64,000 nt of DNA from Mycolicibacterium komossense (GTDB taxonomy: Bacteria; Actinomycetota; Actinomycetes; Mycobacteriales; Mycobacteriaceae): positions 1 through 64,000 of the forward strand of contig NZ_JACKTY010000051.1 of NCBI RefSeq assembly GCF_025822605.1, given 5' to 3'. The notes under the pieces were generated by a model. The model was not told where the DNA came from. It was given only the letters and a program-made list of their open reading frames with translations, and did not search any database. Below are positions 7,276 to 15,762 of the stretch, piece by piece (within the stretch, counting starts at the first letter, position 1; every line of letters starts with the position of its first letter). Both the position numbers and the translations under genes were made by a program.

Positions 7276-8286
7276 TCAGCGGGGAATCTGCCTGTTGATC
7301 AGCACTCCGGCGAGGACCGCCAGCGCTAGTGCCAGTGCGCCCAGACGCATCCAGCCCTGGCTGCCGTCGCCGCGGGTCGTTTCGAAGCCGATCTCCTGCT
7401 GCAGGGTGGCGTAGACGCGTTGCAGCTGAGCGAGAGTGCCCGCATGAAAGGCGTCCCCGCCGGTCAGGTTGGTGATGGTCTGCAGTGTTTGATCGTCGAC
7501 GGGGACCGGTACCGTCACACCGTTGAGGTCGATGGTGCCTTGCGGCGTCCCGAACGAGATCGTGGAGATCTCCACGCCTTGGTCTTTGGCGGCTTGTGCT
7601 GCGGTGAAGGCACCCCTGGGTTCAGAGGGATTTGTCGGCACTGTTTCGGCACCGTCGGATTCCAGCACGATTCGAGCCGGTGCGGTGGTATCGCCCCCGC
7701 CCATGACTGCCTGAAGTGTCGAGATCGCCTGCAGCGCCGTGAAGATTCCTTCGCCAGTTGCAGTGCGTTCCTGCGGGCGGAGCGCGTCGATGCCCGCCTT
7801 CATCGTGTTGCGATCGGTGGTAGGCGACACCAAAACAGTTGCGGTTCCGCCAAAGGAGACCAGCCCGAGATTGATGCCGGGCGTCAGTTCGTCGGTGAAC
7901 TGGCGGCCGGCCTCCTGCGCGGCCGCCAGGCGGTTCGGGGCGACGTCGGTGGCGACCATGGATTCCGACACGTCGATAACGAGCATCACCACCGCTCGGC
8001 TGCGGGGGATTCGAACGGCTTCGGTGGGTGCGGCCATGGCGGTGGTGAGGATGACCAGCGCGGCGACCGCCAGGATCGCCGGCAGGTGACGCCAACGATA
8101 TCGACTGCGCTTAGGCGCAACCGCCTCCAGCAACTCCATGTTGGTAAACCGCAACACCCGTTTGCGCCGACCTCGTGAGACCACGACATACAGCACCGCG
8201 ACCGCGACGGTGACGAGCAGGTACAAGAAGAACCAGGCGTGAGCGAACCCTGAGAACGGCAACGGACCCAAAAAGGGGATGCTCAC
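7276..8286 (-). CDS. VWA-domain membrane protein (UPF0353/Rv1481 type), copy 1
   Basis: A 336-residue product: two N-terminal helices (about 14-36 and 68-86), a von Willebrand A domain from about 96 to 295 with the MIDAS motif DVSES followed by conserved T and D (ATGEG, SDGAE), and a C-terminal helix (LGALALALAVLAGVLIN). Relatives usually sit with MoxR ATPases and are thought to help assemble or chelate envelope complexes; no MoxR gene is present here. It is about half identical to the divergent gene at 8584 over the whole length. Confidence 0.82.
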   Translation of the reverse strand: MSIPFLGPLPFSGFAHAWFFLYLLVTVAVAVLYVVVSRGRRKRVLRFTNMELLEAVAPKRSRYRWRHLPAILAVAALVILTTAMAAPTEAVRIPRSRAVVMLVIDVSESMVATDVAPNRLAAAQEAGRQFTDELTPGINLGLVSFGGTATVLVSPTTDRNTMKAGIDALRPQERTATGEGIFTALQAISTLQAVMGGGDTTAPARIVLESDGAETVPTNPSEPRGAFTAAQAAKDQGVEISTISFGTPQGTIDLNGVTVPVPVDDQTLQTITNLTGGDAFHAGTLAQLQRVYATLQQEIGFETTRGDGSQGWMRLGALALALAVLAGVLINRQIPR

Positions 8287-8583
8287 CTCAGCGCCCGGGC
8301 CCGCTACGTCGAGGCCCTATCGAAAAACGTTGCACCCGTTCAGGATGGGAACGGGTCCCCTTGACAGAAGGCGGGCCGGTCACTTCTCCAGTACACAGAA
8401 TCCGTGAGCTATAGTCAAACAATTGTATGAGTGTTCGGATATCTGCGACACATCGTCGACAGGTATGTCGGTGGTGACACTGCGTGCGCACATCCGTGAA
8501 CGTCGGCGAGAGGTGAGTTAAGTGGCTGCAGGCGAGCTTCTGCCGGACGCGACGACGGGCGGCCTGCGGTCCCGAATGGCGCT
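8287..8583. promoter_or_regulatory. Shared upstream region of the divergent VWA paralogues
   Basis: The 297 bp holds no gene. CCCGTTC-aggatgg-GAACGGG at 8335-8355 is a perfect 7 bp inverted repeat, and an A/T-rich stretch at about 8408-8430 (tatagtcaaacaattgtatg) is a plausible promoter core. Neither has been tied to a regulator. Confidence 0.35.
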
Positions 8584-9594
8584 GTGACACTGCCGGGCAT
8601 CGGCCCCGTCACGCTGTCGGGTCTCGAGCACCCACAGATGTTGTTTTTGGGGGTGGTGCCCGCAGCCTTGCTGGTGCTCTACGTGGTGGTGCAGGTGCGT
8701 AACCGCCGGCGTGTGCGGAGATACGTCAATTCGGAACTGATGGATTCCGTTGCTTCCCAAGGGGCGTCCCCGTGGCGTCACGTGCCGGTCGGCGCGGCGC
8801 TCGTGGCATTGCTGTTCTTGACGGTGGCGCTGGCCGTGCCCAGCCAGAATGTGCGTATCCCCAGGAACCGCGCCGTGATCATGCTGGTCGTCGATGTGTC
8901 GCAGTCGATGCGCGCAACCGATGTCACGCCAAGTCGGCTGGCGGCGGCACGGGAGTCGGCGAAGATATTTGCCGCCCAGCTCACGCCGGGAGTCAATCTT
9001 GGCCTTATTTCGTTCGCGGGCCACGCCAACGTCTTGGTATCGCCCACACCTGAGCACGGGGCCACCATCAGTGCGCTGGACAATTTGCATCCTGACAACA
9101 GCACCGCCACCGGTGATGCGATTCTGGCTGCCTTGCAGTCGATCGCGACCGTGGCGGCAGTGCTGGGCGGCGGGGATACGGCGCCTCCGCCGGCACGCAT
9201 CGTCCTGCTGTCCGACGGTAAGGAAAACGAACCGGAGAATCCGGATAACCCACATGGGGCGTACACCGCGGCGAGGGCAGCGAAGGATCAGGGCGTGCCG
9301 GTTTCCACTATCTCGTTCGGCACCGCAGGCGGAGTCGTCAGTCTCGACAACCGAACCGTCCCGGTCCCAGTCGATGCCGACATGATGAAGCAGATCGCCC
9401 AGCTGTCGGGTGGTCAGTTCTACACCGCCTCGAATATCGACGAGCTCAACCGTAGCTACGACGCGATCGAACAGCAGGTCGGTTACCAGACGGTTCCTGG
9501 GCCGGCCAGCGCCGGTTGGTTGCGGCTTGCGGTTCTCGTCGCGACTCTGGGTGCGCTGCTGGCGTTGGTGATCAACCGCCGACTGCCGACGTGA
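8584..9594 (+). CDS. VWA-domain membrane protein (UPF0353/Rv1481 type), copy 2
   Basis: A 336-residue product from GTG 8584, the same length and layout as the gene at 7276: two N-terminal helices, MIDAS DVSQS, STATGDA, LSDGKEN, and a C-terminal helix (LAVLVATLGALLALVIN). Conserved blocks such as DVTPSRLAAARE, LTPGVNLGLISF and DQGVPVSTISFGT show a duplication. The two copies are head to head. The function is inferred to be envelope-associated metal-dependent protein binding; the partner is unknown. Confidence 0.82.
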   Translation: MTLPGIGPVTLSGLEHPQMLFLGVVPAALLVLYVVVQVRNRRRVRRYVNSELMDSVASQGASPWRHVPVGAALVALLFLTVALAVPSQNVRIPRNRAVIMLVVDVSQSMRATDVTPSRLAAARESAKIFAAQLTPGVNLGLISFAGHANVLVSPTPEHGATISALDNLHPDNSTATGDAILAALQSIATVAAVLGGGDTAPPPARIVLLSDGKENEPENPDNPHGAYTAARAAKDQGVPVSTISFGTAGGVVSLDNRTVPVPVDADMMKQIAQLSGGQFYTASNIDELNRSYDAIEQQVGYQTVPGPASAGWLRLAVLVATLGALLALVINRRLPT

Positions 9595-9630
9595 GGTACC
9601 TCGCGTCGGGCTCGGCCGTGGAGTCGATCC

Positions 9631-12249
9631 TCACGGTATGTCATGGACGTGTCGGACGTAGCGGCGTTTGACGCTGTATGCGAGCACGGCGTAGCCGCTC
9701 AACACGCCGATCAACCACAGCGCATAGCTCATCGGAAGTGGTTGTAGTCGAAGAAGATTCGCCAAGGGACTGATGGGCAGTGCGATCCCGACCGCAGCGG
9801 CCAGGCAGGCGGCGAGCACCATCACGGTAGCGGGCCTTGGCGATTTCCAGGGTGTCGCCTTTCCGCGTAGCACCATGACGATCAGCAGCTGCGACAGCAG
9901 ACCTTCGAGGAACCAGCCGGTCTGGAAGATGACCGGCGCATGCGTAGCGTCGAACCACCACCACAGGGCAGCGAAGGTCGCCACGTCGAACAGCGAGCTC
10001 AGCGCTCCGAACGTCATCATGAATCGGGTCAGGCCGTCGGGTTGCCAGCGTCGTGGTGTGCTCAGATACCCGGGATCAACCCGATCCCACGGTAATGCCA
10101 ATTGAGCGGCGTCGTAGAGCAGATTCTGGACCAGCAATTGGATCGGCAGGATCGGCAGGATCGGCAGGAGCAGCCCGGCGCAAAGCACCGACAGGGCATT
10201 GCCGAAATTGGAGCTCGCCGTGATCCGCACGTACTTCATCGTGTTGCCCAACGTGCGCCGTCCTTCGATCACACCTTCGGCGATGACCCGCAGATCGGGG
10301 TTCAGCATGATCAGATCTGCCGCCTGTTGGGTGGCGTCGGTGGCCGTGTCGGCGGCAATGCCGACATCTGATGTCCGCAGAGCTGCAATGTCATTGACCC
10401 CGTCGCCGACGAAGCCGACTGCCGTTCCCCCCACTCGTAGTGCGGCCACGATCCGCTCTTTCTGCGCAGGTGTGACCTCGGCGAACATCGATGCGCTGCG
10501 AGCGGCGATCCGCAGGTCGTTGTCATCGAGGTGGTCAAGATCGTCGCCCACCAGAGCGCCATCGGTGGCGATACCGACCTGGGCGGCGACGTGCGTGGCC
10601 ACGGTGCGAGCGTCGCCGGTGATCATTTTCAGTGATATTCCAAGGGCAGCCAGCTCACCGACGACCTGCGACGCGTCAGCGCGGACCGGATCGACGAACG
10701 CCACGAATCCGGCCAGCATCAGGTTTCGTTCGTCGCTGGCGCTGTAGGGACCTAGCCGAGCCGGAAGATCTCCGACGGCGACGCACAGCACCTGCATGCC
10801 AGCGCTGCGGTAGTCGTCGATGAGGGCGCCGACCGCGGTGCGGCCCGGTTGATCCATTTCGACGGCAACGCCATTGACCCACATCGTGGTGCAACACGGC
10901 ACCACGGTGTCCCCGTCACCCTGACAGATGAGGCGATGCTCTCCGGACGGACGAGAGACCACGACGCTCGCGCGTCGTCGGCGGTGGTCGAAGGGAATCT
11001 CGTCGATCAGCCTACGATGCGAATCCGGGTCGACGGCGGTCCGCTGTGCGACGAAAGCGATTGCGTCGTCGAAGCGACCGCCGGTTGGATCAGTGCATGC
11101 CGAGGCCACGACGGCGAGTTCGGCCGCAAGGTCGTCGTGGCGTCCGGCGGCGTCGATGGCGTGCGCATAGACCACGCGATCCTCGGTCAATGTCCCAGTC
11201 TTGTCGAAGCACAGCACCTCCATGGCGCCCAGATCCTGAATCGCGTCGAGCCGCTTGACGAGGACGTCTCGCGCGGCCAGTCGGACCGCGCCGCGGGCGA
11301 GGGTCGTGGTGACCACGACGGGCAGCATCTCCGGTGTGAGGCCCACGGCGACCGCTACCGCCAGAATCGCCGCATGTGTCCACTGCCCGTCGCACATGCC
11401 GCGAACAACGAACACCACGGGAGCCATCACCAGCATCAATCGAACAAGGGTCCAGCTGACGGCCCGCACACCACGATCGACGCTCGATTGATGTCCACGT
11501 CGAGAGGCGTTGCCGCGCAACGATCCCGAGTACGTGCGCGATCCTGTCCCGACGACGACTCCCGTCGCGCTTCCGGCGACCACGTTGGTGCCGGCGAAAC
11601 ACAGCCGAGGGCAGGCGACCACTGCGGGTGGAACGTCGCCGTCGTCGAGTCGGGCGGCCTTACCAACTGGCAGTGTCTGACCGGTGAGCATCGACTCGTC
11701 GATCGCCAGGCCGACCGAGGTGATGATGCGGACGTCAGCGGGAACGACGTCGCCGGCGACGAGATGAACCAGGTCACCGACCACCACCTCGACGACAGGG
11801 ACTTCACGGGTGACGGCCACCGCTTCGTCGTGGCTGCGGCGGCGCACCGTGGCGGTCGCCGGCTCTCCGGTGCGCAGCGAGGCGACTGCGCGGGCGGCCC
11901 GGCCGTGCTGCCAAGCCCGCAGGAATACCGCCGACAACACCATGATCGCCACCGTGGCGGCACTGTGCGCGTCGCCGAGGAAAGCGAACACCACCCCCAG
12001 GGACCCCAGCAAAGCGACGAATGGGCTCCGCGCCGCTGCCAGAACTCGATGGGAAACCGCCGGGAGGGGGTCCTGTCGACTGACATTCTCACCACCCTCG
12101 GCGAGTCGCTGAGCGGCGTCGTGCTCCGTCAGGCCACGGGGTGAGCTGCGGGTGGACTGGTACAGCGTGAACTCGGTTGCTGTCGCAGCCTCTCGCAGGA
12201 CATCACCGTCGGGGCCGCTGCCGATCGCGGGCGGTGCATCGATCGTCAC
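9631..12249 (-). CDS. mgtA: MgtA-type P-type ATPase (P3B) with altered TGES motif
   Basis: About 872 residues from GTG 12249 (VTIDAPP). Motifs: the M4 segment VGLTPEMLPVVVTTTL typical of Mg2+ importers, the phosphorylation site CFDKTGTLTEDR, MITGDARTV, the hinge GFVGDGVNDIAAL, and PIQLLVQNLLYD near M6, with about ten membrane helices. The actuator loop reads DESMLTGQTLPVG, that is TGQ instead of the TGE(S) needed for dephosphorylation; codon CAG at 11679-11677. The family imports Mg2+ from the periplasm. A divergent ArsR gene follows, so metal control is likely. Activity is uncertain because of the E-to-Q change. Confidence 0.85.
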   Translation of the reverse strand: MTIDAPPAIGSGPDGDVLREAATATEFTLYQSTRSSPRGLTEHDAAQRLAEGGENVSRQDPLPAVSHRVLAAARSPFVALLGSLGVVFAFLGDAHSAATVAIMVLSAVFLRAWQHGRAARAVASLRTGEPATATVRRRSHDEAVAVTREVPVVEVVVGDLVHLVAGDVVPADVRIITSVGLAIDESMLTGQTLPVGKAARLDDGDVPPAVVACPRLCFAGTNVVAGSATGVVVGTGSRTYSGSLRGNASRRGHQSSVDRGVRAVSWTLVRLMLVMAPVVFVVRGMCDGQWTHAAILAVAVAVGLTPEMLPVVVTTTLARGAVRLAARDVLVKRLDAIQDLGAMEVLCFDKTGTLTEDRVVYAHAIDAAGRHDDLAAELAVVASACTDPTGGRFDDAIAFVAQRTAVDPDSHRRLIDEIPFDHRRRRASVVVSRPSGEHRLICQGDGDTVVPCCTTMWVNGVAVEMDQPGRTAVGALIDDYRSAGMQVLCVAVGDLPARLGPYSASDERNLMLAGFVAFVDPVRADASQVVGELAALGISLKMITGDARTVATHVAAQVGIATDGALVGDDLDHLDDNDLRIAARSASMFAEVTPAQKERIVAALRVGGTAVGFVGDGVNDIAALRTSDVGIAADTATDATQQAADLIMLNPDLRVIAEGVIEGRRTLGNTMKYVRITASSNFGNALSVLCAGLLLPILPILPIQLLVQNLLYDAAQLALPWDRVDPGYLSTPRRWQPDGLTRFMMTFGALSSLFDVATFAALWWWFDATHAPVIFQTGWFLEGLLSQLLIVMVLRGKATPWKSPRPATVMVLAACLAAAVGIALPISPLANLLRLQPLPMSYALWLIGVLSGYAVLAYSVKRRYVRHVHDIP

Positions 12250-12332
12250 GATAAGCTGCCAGCGTAACGATCGCACACTTGCACAATTGTCGATGACCGA
12301 GCAGGCTGGGCGTAGCCACGAAAGGACCCACG

Positions 12333-12686
12333 GTGCCTCCAGCGCGACATCGCGACGAACCGGCGCAGCCGCTCGGATCGGAGTTGTTGCAAGACGCCGC
12401 GGGCATGTTCGCGATGCTTGCTACGCCGGTGCGCGTTCATATTCTGTGGTTGCTGGCCCACGGCGGACAAGATGTCGGGACACTGGCCGAGAACACCGGG
12501 CAGAGCTTGGCGACCGTCAGCCACCATCTGGGCAAGCTGAAACTCGCGGGCCTGGTACGTGACCAGCGCGATGGCAAACGCCGGATCTACGTGGCTGCCG
12601 ACCCGCACGTGCTCGATCTCGTCCTGGGCGTAATCGAGCGCAGGTTGGCGAACGACGATGTGACTGGTCGCCGCCGGCGGGCATGA
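12333..12686 (+). CDS. ArsR/SmtB-family transcriptional regulator
   Basis: A 117-residue winged-helix protein starting at GTG 12333. The core MLATPVRVHILWLLAHGGQDV, then TLAENTGQSLATVSHHLGKLK (recognition helix) and the wing DQRDGKRRIYVAA are typical. There is no Cys in the protein, so a thiol metal site is excluded; His/Asp ligands in the last helix (HVLDLVLGVIERR) are possible. It is divergent from mgtA with 83 bp between starts; ACAATTGT at about 12281-12288 is a short palindrome there. Control of mgtA is inferred from the arrangement. Confidence 0.82.
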   Translation: MPPARHRDEPAQPLGSELLQDAAGMFAMLATPVRVHILWLLAHGGQDVGTLAENTGQSLATVSHHLGKLKLAGLVRDQRDGKRRIYVAADPHVLDLVLGVIERRLANDDVTGRRRRA

Positions 12687-13137
12687 CCTGAGGACTTTTG
12701 CCGCAGGCCTTGTCACCCGTCCTCTTCGGTCCCGGCCACGTTGCAGTCCTGCGCAGTTCTCGGCTCCGGCCGACGTTCCGTACCACCGGGGTACACAGGC
12801 CGTCACGGTCGAGGTCAGCAATCTCTCGGGGCCCAGCGGCATGCCTACCGGATCCATCTGAGCGAGTATCCATTCGCATTCTGCGAATCTCCTGCGCATA
12901 GACCAAGAGTTGGCTTGCGAGCGTCAGTCAAGAGGCTTCTGTGGGCGCCGGTGTTGGGACTCAATACTTCTCAGCTATCGCACAGTACCCGGCGGCACAA
13001 TCGCGTTTGGCGGGACAGCTGCGAAAGATGGGACAGCTGCGAAAGGACGGAAGGGTTGGTGGAGTGTCCGATCGGTGGTCACGATCATCGGCTGCCGTGA
13101 CGTCGAAGGTGACGATCACTGACCCGGACGCGATGCC
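12687..13137. other. 451 bp intergenic region without recognised gene
   Basis: No frame shows a recognisable protein on either strand; stop-free stretches have atypical composition. Around 13012-13045 the unit gggacagctgcgaaag occurs twice in tandem, 17 bp apart. The 3' part should hold the promoter of the esterase gene at 13138. Confidence 0.4.
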
Positions 13138-14556
13138 GTGACGACGTGGTTGGGCTACGACCTGGTGCTGTTGCGGGCCATTGTCGAAACCCTGCGGCAC
13201 CGGGTCGCGGGGGTGTCATTGATGCACGGCTGGCTTCCCCCAACGGTGCAAGCGGCGGCGGTGGTATCGCTTGGCTGTGCTGTCGCCGGGCGGTCCGGCC
13301 GGTGGTGGATCCGACGATTGCCGCTGACGCTCGGGTTCGGGGCGGCTCTGGCGATGGCACTGCACTGGTACCTCGGCTCAACGGGACTGTCCGGTGGACC
13401 GGCACCGAATGCCCTGTGGCTCTGGCTTATTCTTGCCGGCACGGCCGCCGGCGTCATCCTGGTGGGCTTTCGCGGCACGCAATGGTGGCGGCGAGCCTCG
13501 GCCCTGGCCGGCGTGCCGCTGTGTCTGCTGAGCGCCGCGCTGGTCCTGAATGCCTGGGTCGGATACACCCCGACGGTGTACTCCGCCTGGAATCAGCTGA
13601 CGGCTGGACCTCTCCCGGATCAGACCGACGTGGCGACTGTCACCGCGATGCAGCGTGCCCACGTCATACCGGTCAACGGCACTGTGGTCCAGGTGACCAT
13701 CAGCGGGGTGGCGTCGAAGTTCCCTCATCGTGGTGAGCTGGTGTATCTGCCGCCGGCATGGTTCGCCAGCACCCCGCCGCCCCCTCTGCCGGTGGTGATG
13801 ATGATCGGAGCCGAGTTCAACACGCCCGCAGACTGGTTGCGGATCGGGGGCGCGACCAGTGCCGCGGACGCTTTCGCTGCGGCACATGGTGGTAACGCTC
13901 CCGTGCTGGTGTTCGTCGACTCCGGCGGTGCTTTCGGCGTGGACACCGAATGTGTGAACGGCGCACGTGGAAACGCAGCGGATCATCTGACCAAGGACGT
14001 GGTCCCCTTCATGATCTCGAACTTCGGAGCGAGTTCCGACCCCGCCCGCTGGGGGGTCGCGGGATTCTCCACAGGGGGTACCTGCGCGCTCGATCTCACG
14101 GTGATTCACCCCGACCTGTTCCGTTCGTTCGTGGACATCGCCGGCGACGCCGGTCCGAATGCCGGCACCAAGGAACAGACTGTCGCCCGGTTGTTCGGCG
14201 GCGACGCCGCAGCGTGGGCGGCGTTCGATCCGGCCACCGTCATCGCCAAGCACGGCCCATATCGTGGCGTGTCCGGCTGGTTCGCAATCGCGCCGTCCGC
14301 GAACCACGGCGCTAACGCCGGCGGTCAGGATGTCGCTGCTCGTACATTGTGCAATCTGGCTGCGGGACAAGGTATCGACTGCGGAATAGTGACGCAACGC
14401 GGTAACCACGACTGGGTTTTTGCCGCGGCCGCGTTCGCTGCGGCGTTGCCCTGGCTGGCCGGGCAGCTGGGTACCTCCGGCGCGCCCCACATTGCGTTTC
14501 CGGCGAGCCCGGCACAAGTCGGCTCGACATCGACGACGGAGGCGGCCGGCCGATAA
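13138..14556 (+). CDS. Membrane-anchored alpha/beta-hydrolase (putative esterase)
   Basis: A 472-residue product: about four membrane helices in residues 30-150 (VQAAAVVSLGCAVAG, LTLGFGAALAMALHWYL, ALWLWLILAGTAAGVILV, ALAGVPLCLLSAALVLNAW), then an extracytoplasmic esterase-D/mycolyltransferase-like domain. The nucleophile elbow is GVAGFSTGGTCAL, a likely acid lies at DIAGDAGPN, and the likely catalytic His is RGNHDW near residue 425. The same architecture occurs in several mycobacterial envelope esterases. The start is GTG 13138; GTG 13213 (VSLMHGW) is an alternative that keeps the first helix. Substrate unknown, possibly a lipid ester of the envelope. Confidence 0.75.
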   Translation: MTTWLGYDLVLLRAIVETLRHRVAGVSLMHGWLPPTVQAAAVVSLGCAVAGRSGRWWIRRLPLTLGFGAALAMALHWYLGSTGLSGGPAPNALWLWLILAGTAAGVILVGFRGTQWWRRASALAGVPLCLLSAALVLNAWVGYTPTVYSAWNQLTAGPLPDQTDVATVTAMQRAHVIPVNGTVVQVTISGVASKFPHRGELVYLPPAWFASTPPPPLPVVMMIGAEFNTPADWLRIGGATSAADAFAAAHGGNAPVLVFVDSGGAFGVDTECVNGARGNAADHLTKDVVPFMISNFGASSDPARWGVAGFSTGGTCALDLTVIHPDLFRSFVDIAGDAGPNAGTKEQTVARLFGGDAAAWAAFDPATVIAKHGPYRGVSGWFAIAPSANHGANAGGQDVAARTLCNLAAGQGIDCGIVTQRGNHDWVFAAAAFAAALPWLAGQLGTSGAPHIAFPASPAQVGSTSTTEAAGR

Positions 14557-14654
14557 CCGCACTGCGCGTGGGGTTTTCGTGCTGACGGGGCGCACATCGG
14601 TCCGAGGTTTGGCACCCGCAGGCCGGCGAGGTGTCGCGCGTAAACGTCTCGCCG

Positions 14655-15386
14655 TCAGGCGAATACATCGTTGAGCGTGACGGTCTGCAGTCCACGGCCG
14701 GTGATGATGTCGGCCAACTGGGGCAGAATATGGCTGATGGGAGGCAGATTGGCGTGCATCAGCACGACCTGCTGGGCGTTGAACGAACCGTTGGCATTGG
14801 CGATCATCGCCGCCTCGTCGATCGGCCTGGAGTCGCCGATATCGCCGCTCCACAATGCGATGGTGTGGTAGCCGTGGTCGGCGGCCACACGATCCGAGCT
14901 GGCATTGTGGCTGCCGTAGGGCGGCCGGAAATAAGGAGTTCCGTCGACGCCATAAGTATCCCGCAGGAAGTCGGCATTGCGACCGATCTGGTCGGACAAC
15001 GAGGCCGTGCTGATCTTGGTGATGTCGGGGTGTGACCAGGTGTGGTTGCCGAGCTGAATCTGACCCGATTCAACCATCGGCCGCAGCACTGGAGCGTTGA
15101 CAGTCCACGAGTGGTTTACTCCGTTGACGAAGAACGTCAAGCGCATTCCCGTCTCGGCGCAGAATCGACCCAGTGCGGCGACGTCGGCTGTACTACACCC
15201 GTCGTCGACGGTGAGGGCGATGTGATTTCCCTCGCCGGGCAGACGGGTGAGCACACCGACGGGTGCCGGTTCGCGGGCATTCGGTGCCTGCCACGGTGTT
15301 GCCTGGGCCGTGAAGGAGCGTGCTGTCGCCGCGACCGCGCCGAGCGCGCAAGCTCCTAAGATCGTCCGCCTGGTGAAATCAGCCAT
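14655..15386 (-). CDS. Tat-exported polysaccharide deacetylase (NodB/CE4)
   Basis: A 243-residue product with a twin-arginine signal (FTRRTILGACALGAVAATA). The CE4 motifs are in order: TVDDGCS (motif 1 with the catalytic base Asp and a metal Asp), HTWSH (metal His pair, motif 2), FRPPYGSHN (motif 3) and LMHAN near the C-terminus. The family removes N-acetyl groups from peptidoglycan or chitin-like polymers outside the cell. It is convergent with the esterase gene at 13138. The exact glycan is not known. Confidence 0.86.
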   Translation of the reverse strand: MADFTRRTILGACALGAVAATARSFTAQATPWQAPNAREPAPVGVLTRLPGEGNHIALTVDDGCSTADVAALGRFCAETGMRLTFFVNGVNHSWTVNAPVLRPMVESGQIQLGNHTWSHPDITKISTASLSDQIGRNADFLRDTYGVDGTPYFRPPYGSHNASSDRVAADHGYHTIALWSGDIGDSRPIDEAAMIANANGSFNAQQVVLMHANLPPISHILPQLADIITGRGLQTVTLNDVFA

Positions 15387-15644
15387 TTTGCAACAGCATT
15401 CAATCTGAAGAAGGAATGACAGCAGCGAAAGTGAACGCCGGCCACGGTACGGGCGGTGGTGCGGTCATCGCGTCTGCGCGCCAAGCTGGACAGCGGTCCG
15501 GGCTCATCGCCAACGATGTCTGGGAGTTCTGCTGTTCCCCAGCGAAGGGCCTGTGAAGGCACTGGGACCTCGGTCAGGTACCCGGCCGGCCTCCCGAACC
15601 GGCCGTCCGCATATCTGGATATCTGGTGGAGGCAAACAATGCGG

Positions 15645-15716
15645 AGCCCCCGGTCAGGATTGAACTGACGACCTTCCGCTTACAAGGCGGGTGCTCTACC
15701 ACTGAGCTACGGAGGC
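15645..15716 (-). tRNA. tRNA-Thr (anticodon TGT)
   Basis: The reverse strand reads GCCTCCG at the 5' end, pairing with CGGGGGC at the 3' end. The D arm has AGCTCAGTGGTAGAGC, the anticodon loop is CTTGTAA with anticodon TGT, and the T arm is GTCAG-TTCAATC-CTGAC. The discriminator is T and the 3' CCA is not encoded. All arms pair without mismatch except one G-T in the acceptor stem. Confidence 0.96.
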
Positions 15717-15762
15717 GTGCGCCGAGCCGTACCCGAGCCCGGCGCGCAGACAGCTTATCGGG

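Noticed and set aside
10849..12144. 431-codon open frame on the plus strand inside mgtA
   Set aside because: Antisense shadow of a high-GC gene; low-complexity His/Asp/Arg composition, no family features, while mgtA shows all ATPase motifs.
12250..12332. Mg2+ riboswitch in front of mgtA
   Set aside because: The divergent space is only about 83 bp, too short for an M-box leader, and no such fold is visible.
12687..12705. DosR-box-like sequence (gaggacttttgccgc)
   Set aside because: Only one half matches the GGGACT-type consensus; the second half is absent and the neighbours are not dormancy genes.
13378..14853. 491-codon minus-strand frame over the esterase gene
   Set aside because: Shadow frame; the plus strand encodes a recognisable hydrolase with signal/membrane segments.
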